A DNA stretch of 16,225 nt from Opitutia bacterium. GTDB taxonomy: Bacteria > Verrucomicrobiota > Verrucomicrobiia > Opitutales > JANYDI01. Below the pieces are notes generated by a model. The model ran no database searches. It saw nothing but the letters and a program-made list of their open reading frames with translations, and was not told where the DNA came from. The translations under genes were made by a program, and so were the position numbers. Each line of letters starts with the position of its first letter. The stretch's first letter is position 1. This document shows, in pieces, positions 9,681 to 16,122 of this stretch. The stretch spans positions 1 through 16,225 of the forward strand of contig JANYDI010000027.1 in NCBI GenBank assembly GCA_025363695.1. The letters run 5' to 3'.

Positions 9681-9807
9681 CCAAGGGGAGCTCGCTCCCC
9701 TTGGATCCCCTTCCCGATGGGCAATTTTTTACAAATGCTAGCGCATTTTAGTAAAATTGCCCACCGGGAGTGGGTATACAAGGCGCCCCACAGATCGCTT
9801 CGCGATC
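9681..9807 (-). repeat. Modular palindromic element E8 (reverse)
   Basis: Stem C is at 9681-9704, hairpin B at 9713-9768 (CCCGATGGGCAATTTT / AAAATTGCCCACCGGG, one A-C mismatch) and stem A at 9793-9807. The long-range pair is CCTTGGAT with ATACAAGG. In B the usual GCGATT is GCAATT with matching AATTGC, another compensated change. Stem C faces the gyrB start, 128 nt away. Confidence 0.9.
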
Positions 9808-9911
9808 GAACCCAATGGTAATATAATTTTTTATCAACAAACCACAAAATGAGAGGCCTGTGATTTTTCAAGGCAAAAATAGCATCAGAATGATCGTATT
9901 GTATTTTTTAT

Positions 9912-10157
9912 ATAACAACAAACCACACATAAGGAGGCCTGAAGGGCCGGCAGATCGTAGCCCAGGGCGTAAGCCCTGGGTTTACTGGTGAAAAAATTTT
10001 TTAGCCCTACAGGGGCGACACTCACATTTTCTGAAATTTTCTTGTGTGCCGCCCTTACAGGGCTCTGATTGATTTTCCATCCCGGACCCAGGGCTTACGC
10101 CCTGGGCTACGTATCTGACGCCCCTTCAGGGCTCTCATTTTGTGGTTTGTTTTTAAA
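9912..10157. repeat. REPIN-like nested inverted repeat, copy L3
   Basis: Outer arms carry CAACAAACCACA (left) and TGTGGTTTGTT (right). Then come AGGCCTGAAGGGCCGGCAGATC and its partial mirror, GTAG (9957-9960), GC-rich palindromes at 9959-9981 and 10086-10108, and the inner pair 10002-10023 / 10044-10065. A separate stretch at 9838-9861 (CAAACCACAAAATGAGAGG...) is the reverse complement of the right end near 10127-10149, so a second left end lies outside this one. The gap 9553-10423 holds only this repeat, elements E8 and E9, and the gyrB leader; I see no gene in it. Confidence 0.8.
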
Positions 10158-10233
10158 TAATTGTTTATCAACCCTAACGGATCCCTTAAAACAGGTTTTA
10201 AATTTATTTGTTCATACGCCCTAAACAAAATCC

Positions 10234-10381
10234 GATCCCGAAGGGATCTGGAGGGTGCCTTGTATCCAACTACCAGGTAGCGATTTTTATAAAATGCGCT
10301 AGCATTTTTAAAAATCGCACCCTGTAGGGGATCCTAAGGTGCGCGCACCCGCAAGCGCCCCTTGGCCCTTTACTTTCAACA
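10234..10381 (+). repeat. Chimeric modular element E9 (forward)
   Basis: Stem A is the variant GATCCCGAAGGGATC (10234-10248). Hairpin B (10274-10324) has mismatched outer arms: left CAGGTAGCG as in E6/E12, right CGCACCCTG as in E3. The long-range pair is also mixed, with CCTTG on the left and CTAAGG on the right. Stem C (10334-10365) is broken by an extra GGTGCGCGCACC palindrome. The tail CCCTTTACTTTCAAC follows. It looks like a recombinant of two element subtypes joined at the centre of hairpin B. Confidence 0.85.
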
Positions 10382-10423
10382 TCATGACGCCGTCCCAACC
10401 CTAAATGCCACGCTAAAACCACC

Positions 10424-11035
10424 TTACTCCGCACGACATTCTTCTATGAACCGTATCCACAGCTCACGCAAATCAAACACACGCTGCAGGGCTTCCTTGC
10501 GGAAAAGACACTCTGGGAGGCAATACAGCACACCCAGGGCATTATTGAAGGCCTGGAGGGTGTGCTTGGCGTAGCAAATGGCCATGGGGTCTTCGGCTAG
10601 TTCTAAGCCCACGATGGCCAGCATGGCTTTTTCGGCGGCAGCGCGCAGGGCATCCTCGAACTCAAACACGAAGGTTATCGGAAGTTGCTCCTCGTTGAGG
10701 GCAGCAAAAGCGCGCCAACGCTGCCTGACATCGCCCAAAAGCCCTTGAGTAATAATCAGCAGGGGGTGGTCTTGAAAGCTTTCAGCCGAGACCTGAAACA
10801 CCTGTGCCCACGGCAGGGATACTTCCGGATTGGCTTCCTGGGCGGCATCCCAGGCGATCCAGCGATGCACTTCCTTGAACGCGGGCGTGGAAGCATGGTT
10901 GTACAAGGCGACAAACTCACGCACTTTTTGTTCATTGCGCTTGAGGAAACGTTGCCAGTCGAGCTCAGACCACGCGTTCTCTTCGTAATCCTCGCCCTCT
11001 TTGTCGAAATAGTCGCTCATGTTATCTTCAGCCAT
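10424..11035 (-). CDS. Uncharacterised 203-residue cytosolic protein
   Basis: I do not recognise this family. The product has an acidic, Tyr/Glu/Asp-rich N-terminus (residues 1-25), several Trp residues (for example SELDWQRF and WIAWDAAQEA) and mostly helical-looking sequence after that. It has no signal peptide, no membrane segment and no Cys/His metal motif. The start is uncertain: Met1 and Met6 are both possible, and neither has a clear Shine-Dalgarno. It is divergent from tig across 107 nt and is the most upstream of three minus-strand genes (this gene, gyrB, gyrA), with 871 nt of repeats before gyrB. Reading frame, length and position between bracketing elements support a real gene; the function is unknown. 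Confidence 0.7.
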   Translation of the reverse strand: MAEDNMSDYFDKEGEDYEENAWSELDWQRFLKRNEQKVREFVALYNHASTPAFKEVHRWIAWDAAQEANPEVSLPWAQVFQVSAESFQDHPLLIITQGLLGDVRQRWRAFAALNEEQLPITFVFEFEDALRAAAEKAMLAIVGLELAEDPMAICYAKHTLQAFNNALGVLYCLPECLFRKEALQRVFDLRELWIRFIEECRAE

Positions 11036-11080
11036 AGAATTTTAACGCAGGCTAGACAAACTCAAGAAAAAGGCAACTCT

Positions 11081-11114
11081 AAAAGCAAGTAAGCTGAAAA
11101 AGAAGCTTGCTTTT
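11081..11114. other. Inverted repeat in the divergent hyp-tig intergenic region
   Basis: AAAAGCAAG (11081-11089) and CTTGCTTTT (11106-11114) form a 9-bp stem with a 16-nt loop. It lies in the only between-unit gap without a modular element. It ends 28 nt before the tig start. It could be a shared operator or a leader hairpin; no clear promoter is seen on either strand. Confidence 0.3.
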
Positions 11115-11142
11115 CTAAATCGGGTCCTCTAATTCTGCTGGC

Positions 11143-12447
11143 GTGGATATCACCATTGAAGCCGTCAGCGACACCCGGAAACGGGGCATTTTTACTTTCA
11201 GTTCAGAAGAGCTCAGTGCCATGGAGCGCTCGTCCCTGGATGCCCTGGGGAAGCATTTTTGGCGCGACATCAAGGGGTTCCGAAAAGGCAAGGCCCCTAA
11301 GGAGCTCATAAAACAGCGTTTTCCCAAGGAATTCCAGGAGCAAATGGAGGGCACAGCCTTCAAGAAAGCCCTTGAAGCCCTTAAGCTACGCACAGACTTT
11401 CACTTTTTTGATAGCGTTGACAGCAAGTTCCAAAATTTAGCCCTTGGAAGCCCCGGAGTGATCACCTTTGATGTGTTTCCGAAGGTCACAATCCCGGACT
11501 ATAAGAGCCTCACCTTCGAGATGCCTTCGCTAGAAGTTTCTGAACACGAGGAGCAGCAGGCCCTAGAGCGGCTACTTAGGCAGCACAGCACCTTTGAGCA
11601 GGTTCTACGTCCAGCCAAAGCGTCAGATTACGTAAAATGCTCGTATACAAGCACCTTTGAAGGGCAGCCCGCGCAGTCCGTTTTCCAAGTTGCTCCCCTA
11701 TACACGCATCAAAGCAACACCTGGGAAGAAGTGTACCTAGAGGAACCTGTCGGGGTCCCTGGCCTGATGGAAGCCCTTGAGGGCATGCAGGCCGAGGAAG
11801 TCAAAACCTTCACGTACACGTTTGCTGATAGTTTTGAGGAGGAAGCCCTGCGTGGCAAAGCCCTTACGTACACCGTTAAGGTACATGAGATCCGCGAGCG
11901 CAAAAGCCCTAGCCTGGATGCCGCTTTTTTGAAAAAAATCGGCGTAGCCTCGCTCGAAGCCCTCAAAGCGCAAATCCGGGAAGATCTTATGGGCATAAAA
12001 TACCGCGACGGCAAGATGGAACGCGCTGCAGAGGTGATACGCTTTTTGACCACAGCTCCAGACTTTCCCCTCCCACAACTAGCTGTTGAGCGAACCCTTC
12101 AAGAGACCTTTGAACGCACTATCCATAAACGCATGCGCGAAGGCGAAGACAAGGAAACGCTTGAAGCTCAAAAAGAAACGCTTTACAAGGATTCCCACCG
12201 TCGCGCCTGTGAAGAACTTAAGGTGCAACTCCTGCTCAACGCCATCGCTAAGGCTGAAGGCATCCAGGTGACCCAACAGGACCTCGAAGACGCCTTTAAA
12301 AGAGAAGTGAGCAGAAGTCGTATACCTCCTCAGGAACTTTTAAAAATGCTGACCAAAACGCCAGGAGCCATGCAGGAGCTCAAAGGCGACACATTAATAA
12401 ACAAGACGCTTGATTTTCTGGCAAACCCTGCTATAGTCGAGGCCTAA
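11143..12447 (+). CDS. tig: Trigger factor (ribosome-associated chaperone and prolyl isomerase)
   Basis: Binds near the ribosomal exit tunnel and helps nascent chains fold. At 434 residues it has the usual family length. The ribosome-docking signature GFRKGKAP is at 45-52 in the N-terminal domain (about 1-115). A divergent FKBP-like PPIase domain follows at about 155-245 (EEPVGVPGLMEALEGMQAEE, then TYTVKVHEI). A long helical C-terminal chaperone domain runs to the end, with the typical LPQLAVERTLQETF segment. The start is GTG with no Shine-Dalgarno. It is first in a tight operon with clpP (10 nt gap) and clpX, an arrangement common in bacteria. Confidence 0.95.
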   Translation: MDITIEAVSDTRKRGIFTFSSEELSAMERSSLDALGKHFWRDIKGFRKGKAPKELIKQRFPKEFQEQMEGTAFKKALEALKLRTDFHFFDSVDSKFQNLALGSPGVITFDVFPKVTIPDYKSLTFEMPSLEVSEHEEQQALERLLRQHSTFEQVLRPAKASDYVKCSYTSTFEGQPAQSVFQVAPLYTHQSNTWEEVYLEEPVGVPGLMEALEGMQAEEVKTFTYTFADSFEEEALRGKALTYTVKVHEIRERKSPSLDAAFLKKIGVASLEALKAQIREDLMGIKYRDGKMERAAEVIRFLTTAPDFPLPQLAVERTLQETFERTIHKRMREGEDKETLEAQKETLYKDSHRRACEELKVQLLLNAIAKAEGIQVTQQDLEDAFKREVSRSRIPPQELLKMLTKTPGAMQELKGDTLINKTLDFLANPAIVEA

Positions 12448-12457
12448 AGATTGCACC

Positions 12458-13057
12458 GTGAGCCATTACCTTATCCCCCATATTTTTGAACGCGATGGAC
12501 GCACCGAGCGTACCTGGGACATTTATAGCCGTCTCCTCAAGGACCGCATCATCTTCATCGGCACACCGATAGACGACTTTGTGGCCAATGCCGTGATCGC
12601 TCAAATGCTGATCCTCGAAATGGATGACCCCAAAAAGGATATCAGCCTATATATTAACTCCCCCGGCGGCAGCGTGACGGATGGGCTGGCCATTTATGAC
12701 ACCATCAACTTCCTAAGCTGTGACGTCGTTACCTACTGCATCGGGTTTGCAGCCAGTGTTTCCACCATTTTATTGGCCGCGGGCACCCAAGGCAAGCGCT
12801 TCGCTTTGCCCAATAGCCGCATCATGCTGCACCAACCGACCGGAACCGCCACCGGGCAATATTCCGATATTTCCATTGCTGCTAAGGAAATCCTGCGTTG
12901 GCGCCGCGTTATCAATGAGATTCTTAGCAAATGCAGCGGCAAACCTTCTGCTCAGATAGAAAAAGACTCAGACCGTGATTACTTTATGACCGCCCAAGAA
13001 GCCAAAGACTATGGCCTGGTGGATAAAGTCATTACCTCCAAAGCCGATTATAAATAA
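12458..13057 (+). CDS. clpP: ATP-dependent Clp protease proteolytic subunit ClpP
   Basis: Barrel-forming serine protease that degrades proteins unfolded by ClpX, including tmRNA-tagged ones. At 199 residues it is the normal length. The triad is intact: Ser100 in GFAASVST, His125 in RIMLHQPTG and Asp174 in DRDYF. The oxyanion-region SPGGSV is at 68-73. The residues around the serine (FAASVST) differ from the common QAASMGA. The start is GTG, 10 nt after the tig stop; clpX begins 6 nt after its stop. The N-terminus (IPHIFERDGRTERTWDIYSRLL) matches mature-type ClpP with at most a very short propeptide. Confidence 0.97.
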   Translation: MSHYLIPHIFERDGRTERTWDIYSRLLKDRIIFIGTPIDDFVANAVIAQMLILEMDDPKKDISLYINSPGGSVTDGLAIYDTINFLSCDVVTYCIGFAASVSTILLAAGTQGKRFALPNSRIMLHQPTGTATGQYSDISIAAKEILRWRRVINEILSKCSGKPSAQIEKDSDRDYFMTAQEAKDYGLVDKVITSKADYK

Positions 13058-13063
13058 TGCATT

Positions 13064-14296
13064 ATGGGAAAAAGACCTTATATATGTTCCTTTTGCTCTA
13101 AACCCCAAGACGAAGAGGCGCGCATGATCGCAGGCCCTTCGGGCGTGTTTATCTGCAACACCTGCGTAGCCACCTGCAAAAACATCCTAGAAAAAGACAA
13201 GGCCCCCCCTCAGGGTGCACTCCACCAGCCTGGCTTTCGCCTCAGAACACCTGCCGAAATGAAGGCCCATCTGGACCAACTCGTTATCGGCCAGGAACAT
13301 GCCAAAAAAGTCCTTTCCGTGGCCGTCTACAACCACTTCAAGCGCATCCCGTTTTTGTCTAACCGCAAACCCTTGGATGACCCATTCAAAGAAGTGCGCC
13401 TCGAAAAAAGCAACGTCTTACTCATTGGCCCCACAGGATCCGGAAAAACCCTTTTGGCTAAAAGCCTCGCCGAATACCTCGATGTCCCCTTCGCGATGGT
13501 CGATGCCACCACTTTGACCGAGGCCGGCTATGTCGGCGAAGATGTCGAAAATGCCGTTCTGCGCGTAGTCCAAGCCGCCAATTACGACATCAAGCGGGCC
13601 GAAATGGGCATCATCTATATCGATGAAATCGATAAAATTGGCCGAAAAACCGAAAACGTCTCCATCACCCGCGACGTATCAGGCGAAGGCGTACAACAAG
13701 GGCTTTTGAAAATCCTCGAAGGCACCCTGTGCAACGTTCCCCCTCAAGGCGGCCGCAAGCATCCTAATCAGGAATACCTACAGGTCGACACGACGAACAT
13801 CCTCTTCATTTGCGGAGGCGCCTTTGTCGGCATGGACAAAATCATGGAAAGCCGCAAAAGCAAAGGCAGCCTGGGCTTTCAGCAAGTCTCCGCACAAGCC
13901 CCCGTGCTCCCCGTAGATCTCATTCACCCAGAAGACTTTATAAAATACGGCATGATCCCGGAATTCATTGGCCGCCTGCCCGTCATCTCCGTCCTCCAAG
14001 AGCTGGACCAAGAACAACTCGAAGCCATCTTGGTCCAAACTAAGCACGCCCCGATCAAGCAATACCAAAAACTTATGGCCATGGACGGCATTGTTCTCGA
14101 ATTTACCCCCGAAGCCATCGCCGCCATTGCCAAAAAAGCCATCGCCCTCAAAACAGGTGCCCGCGCCCTACGCGCTATCATGGAAGCCCTCATGCTCGAC
14201 CTCATGTACACCGGCCCCCAAAAAAATCCCGCCCCCAGGCACCTCACCATCACCGAAGAAATGGTTCAAGGAGGCCTTATCACTATCGCGGCGTAG
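13064..14296 (+). CDS. clpX: ATP-dependent Clp protease ATP-binding subunit ClpX
   Basis: Hexameric AAA+ unfoldase that feeds substrates to ClpP. At 410 residues it is of normal length. The N-terminal zinc-binding domain has Cys8, Cys11, Cys31 and Cys34. Walker A is GPTGSGKT (122-129) and Walker B is IIYIDEID (183-190). The GYVG pore loop is at 155-158 and the RKH pore loop at 231-233; sensor 2 is GARALR (366-371). The ClpP-docking loop reads LGF (270-272) instead of the more usual IGF. It is the last gene of tig-clpP-clpX, with element E10 starting 24 nt after the stop. The TAG stop follows LITIAA. Confidence 0.97.
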   Translation: MGKRPYICSFCSKPQDEEARMIAGPSGVFICNTCVATCKNILEKDKAPPQGALHQPGFRLRTPAEMKAHLDQLVIGQEHAKKVLSVAVYNHFKRIPFLSNRKPLDDPFKEVRLEKSNVLLIGPTGSGKTLLAKSLAEYLDVPFAMVDATTLTEAGYVGEDVENAVLRVVQAANYDIKRAEMGIIYIDEIDKIGRKTENVSITRDVSGEGVQQGLLKILEGTLCNVPPQGGRKHPNQEYLQVDTTNILFICGGAFVGMDKIMESRKSKGSLGFQQVSAQAPVLPVDLIHPEDFIKYGMIPEFIGRLPVISVLQELDQEQLEAILVQTKHAPIKQYQKLMAMDGIVLEFTPEAIAAIAKKAIALKTGARALRAIMEALMLDLMYTGPQKNPAPRHLTITEEMVQGGLITIAA

Positions 14297-14319
14297 AAAG
14301 GGTTAAGGCGTTTAAGGGT

Positions 14320-14446
14320 TAAGGGGCGCTCGCGCCCCTTAGGATCCCCTTTCCGATGGGCGATTTTTTAAAATGCTGGCGCATTTTATAAAAATCGCCC
14401 ATCGGGATAGGCAGATACTAAGGCCCCCACTGATCGCGAAGCGATC
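14320..14446 (-). repeat. Modular palindromic element E10 (reverse)
   Basis: Stem C is at 14320-14341, hairpin B at 14353-14405 (CCGATGGGCGATTTTT / AAAAATCGCCCATCGG, inner AAATGCTGGCGCATTTT) and stem A at 14432-14446. Stem A here has loop GAA where the other reverse-orientation copies show TTC, so A is flipped relative to B and C. The long-range pair is CCTTAG with CTAAGG. With E11 it fills the 340-nt gap 14297-14636. Confidence 0.9.
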
Positions 14447-14476
14447 CGGGTGTATTCTTATGAATTGCTTCGAGCT

Positions 14477-14615
14477 GGTTTGAGGGGGGCATTGGGGGTT
14501 CAGGCAAGGAAGGGAAGTGCGTAGCGCACTACGGTGCGTGAGTCACTTCCATGACGCAGCATCAACCCCCAATGTGCCCCTCAAACCATCCTAAGGGGCG
14601 CAAGCGCCCCTCAGG
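14477..14615 (+). repeat. Element E11: stem C with an unrelated long hairpin in place of hairpin B
   Basis: A 24-nt inverted repeat (GGTTTGAGGGGGGCATTGGG... at 14477-14500, mirror at 14564-14587, one mismatch) encloses a second stem, GGAAGTG (14513-14519) with CACTTCC (14544-14550), and a GTGCGTAGCGCAC palindrome (14517-14529). It is followed by a normal stem C (14590-14615, GGGGCGC AA GCGCCCC). The usual hairpin B and linker are absent. Stem C ends 21 nt before the radC start. Confidence 0.8.
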
Positions 14616-14636
14616 CCTTATATCGCATTCTAATCT

Positions 14637-15317
14637 ATGGAAAGCACCAAGGAGGGACATCGGCAGCGCCTGAGGGAGCGCTTTGAGGTCAGCGGGCTGG
14701 AGGGCTTTGCGCAGTACGAGGTCTTGGAGTTGTTGCTGACCTTGTGCATTCCTCGAGGCGATGTCAAACCGCAGGCCAAAGCGCTTTTGAAGCATTTTGG
14801 ATCCTTGCGTGAAGTCCTCAACACGCCTGCAAAGGAGCTGCAGGCCATTCCAGGTATTGGACCCATTGCCGCCACAGCCCTGAGAATCATCCGCGAAGCC
14901 GCCAATTTGTATTTGTTGCAGGAAACGCAACAGGAAGTTTTACTCAACAGCACTGAGAGCCTCGAACGCTTCTGGCGCAGTCGTATCGGACACCTCACGC
15001 ATGAAGTCTTCGAGATCGCCTTTTTGAACAAGGCCTATCGCCTCCTGCCCAGAGGCGTCCAACGCCTGGAGGAAGGCGACGTAGATCGCATCACGATATA
15101 TCCTCGAAAAATCCTCACTACCGCCCTGGAATACGGTGCTGCCACCCTGGTTGTCGCGCACAACCATCCCACGGGCATCCTGCGCCCCTCTCAGCAAGAC
15201 CTTAAGCTGACGCACCTCATTCACCAAGTCTGCGCCCCCCTGGGCATAGAGCTCCTGGACCACCTCATCGTCGGCCCCGACCAATGCTACTCGTTGCGCA
15301 GGCATGGGCAAATTTAA
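14637..15317 (+). CDS. radC: RadC-family (UPF0758) JAMM/MPN-domain protein
   Basis: 226 residues, as usual for RadC. The N-terminal part holds a helix-hairpin-helix DNA-binding motif (IPGIGPIAATAL, 71-82). The C-terminal MPN/JAMM metalloprotease-like domain holds HNHP (175-178) with the H-x-H-x10-D zinc pattern His175, His177, Asp188, and a candidate catalytic Glu123. The family was named for radiation sensitivity, but its biochemical role is still unsettled, so function is left open. It is a single-gene unit bracketed by elements E11 and E12. The start is ATG with no Shine-Dalgarno and only 21 nt from stem C, so either the promoter lies inside the repeat or transcription comes through from clpX. 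Confidence 0.93.
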   Translation: MESTKEGHRQRLRERFEVSGLEGFAQYEVLELLLTLCIPRGDVKPQAKALLKHFGSLREVLNTPAKELQAIPGIGPIAATALRIIREAANLYLLQETQQEVLLNSTESLERFWRSRIGHLTHEVFEIAFLNKAYRLLPRGVQRLEEGDVDRITIYPRKILTTALEYGAATLVVAHNHPTGILRPSQQDLKLTHLIHQVCAPLGIELLDHLIVGPDQCYSLRRHGQI

Positions 15318-15319
15318 GT

Positions 15320-15456
15320 GTTGAAAGTAAAAGGCCAAGGGGACGCCGTCCCCTTGGATCCCCTACAGGTAGCGATTTTTAAAAATGCAAAGCATTTTAT
15401 AAAAATCGCTACCTGGGTAGGCGGATACAAGACCCCCTCCGGATCGCTTCGCGATC
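15320..15456 (-). repeat. Modular palindromic element E12 (reverse)
   Basis: The tail GTTGAAAGTAAAAGGCC is at 15320-15336, stem C at 15335-15357 (GGGGAC/GTCCCC), hairpin B at 15366-15415 (CAGGTAGCGATTTTT / AAAAATCGCTACCTG) and stem A at 15442-15456. The long-range pair is CTTGGAT with ATACAAG. Stem C lies 18 nt after the radC stop. Confidence 0.9.
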
Positions 15457-15526
15457 AGCTATTGTCCATTTAAAATACACTTTTCTGGAGTATTACCGAT
15501 ACTAAACTCTCATTTACTCCCTAAAC

Positions 15527-15592
15527 TTTTTTTGAAAAAAATTTAAATTTTTTTTAAAAACCCCTTGACAATCGATAATTTTTTGGTATAAT
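15527..15592 (+). promoter_or_regulatory. Very strong sigma70-type promoter with UP-like A/T tract
   Basis: A perfect -35 TTGACA (15565-15570), a 16-nt spacer and a perfect -10 TATAAT (15587-15592). Directly upstream is a phased A/T-only tract (about 15527-15560) at the position of a UP element. The predicted start is near 15599. It is the best promoter in the window, stronger by eye than the tmRNA promoter, yet no ordinary gene follows it. Confidence 0.85.
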
Positions 15593-15670
15593 TATGGGGA
15601 AAGGGACAAAACCCAACTGGCCAGCGGTTAAAAAATTCCATCCCGGGAAACCCAATCTCCCCCTATTATC

Positions 15671-15775
15671 ATGAAAACCCAAAACGACCAAACTCTTTTA
15701 CTCAAAATAATGCCTGGATTCTGTACCACGGAACTCACGACAACCCGCTCTCACCGGCTTAAGAAGCGAATCTAG
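15671..15775 (+). CDS. Possible 34-codon small ORF inside the RNA unit
   Basis: ATG at 15671, about 72 nt after the predicted transcript start, to TAG at 15773-15775. The product starts MKTQNDQ, is Thr-rich in its middle (TTELTTT) and ends in basic residues (LKKRI). The stop codon overlaps the first base of the 10-bp stem at 15775-15811, a layout seen in attenuator leader peptides. There is no Shine-Dalgarno, but neither do the real genes here have one. Coding is unproven; chance is a fair alternative at this length. Confidence 0.25.
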   Translation: MKTQNDQTLLLKIMPGFCTTELTTTRSHRLKKRI

Positions 15776-16003
15776 CCCGAGAACTCAGATCGTGAATACG
15801 TGTTCTCGGGCGTCCTGACCCCCTATCTTTACACAAAGATAGGTTAGACTAAATAAAACCTTAGAGCTCCGTAAGGGCGATTCTCGACTTGATACCGAAT
15901 ACCCAATGAAAACTAAAAAAAGCATAAAGCCCATAAATCACTTCGAGTTTCGCCCTTACGCGCTTAAAAATTAAAAAAATCTATTGAGAATACTTCACGC
16001 TTA

Positions 16004-16035
16004 AAGCCCTGGACGTCAAAGTCCGGGGCTTTTTT
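16004..16035 (+). terminator. Intrinsic (rho-independent) terminator
   Basis: AAGCCCTGGAC (16004-16014) pairs with GTCCGGGGCTT (16021-16031), an 11-bp stem with one T-G wobble and loop GTCAAA. It is followed by a T-run through 16035. It ends the RNA unit that starts near 15599. Downstream, 16036-16122 is AT-rich with a perfect ATATTATAATAT palindrome (16064-16075) and no gene. Confidence 0.85.
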
Positions 16036-16122
16036 ATGAAAAAACATTCGAAATTCAGCTAATATATTATAATATCCAGAAAATATCACAATATATCATT
16101 CGAGGTTTTAAGGTCCATAACC

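Larger units (their letters stand above)
15599..16035 (+). ncRNA. Unidentified structured RNA transcription unit of about 440 nt
   Basis: Bounded by the strong promoter and an intrinsic terminator, with no open reading frame longer than 34 codons. Stems seen: GCCCGAGAAC / GTTCTCGGGC (15775-15784 with 15802-15811); CCTATCTTT / AAAGATAGG with loop ACAC (15822-15843); CGTAAGGGCGA / TCGCCCTTACG (15870-15880 with 15950-15960), extended by CTCGA / TCGAG (15883-15887 with 15943-15947) across a TT/TT internal loop; then the terminator. I compared it by eye with RNase P RNA, SRP RNA, 6S RNA and cobalamin riboswitch hallmarks and did not find them. It lies in an A-to-A gap between elements E12 and E13, not in a gene interval. 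Its large stem resembles the inner stem of the L repeats. It could be a trans-acting RNA, or a leader whose terminator controls a gene beyond the window. Confidence 0.6.

Noticed and set aside
14940..15338. Minus-strand 132-codon ORF
   Set aside because: Antisense to the JAMM domain of radC.
15906..15974. 22-codon ORF starting MKTKKS
   Set aside because: Runs through the 3' arm of the large RNA stem, has no start signal and is too short to support.
15599..16035. RNase P RNA, SRP RNA or 6S RNA
   Set aside because: No GAGGAAAGTCC core or ACAGAA element, no SRP GGAAG/GNAR loop, and not a single long 6S-type hairpin. CCGGCTTAAG at 15754 is only a partial resemblance.
15599..16035. Retron or group II intron RNA
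   Set aside because: No reverse transcriptase in the window and no domain V-like hairpin; cannot be excluded for a gene beyond the window end.
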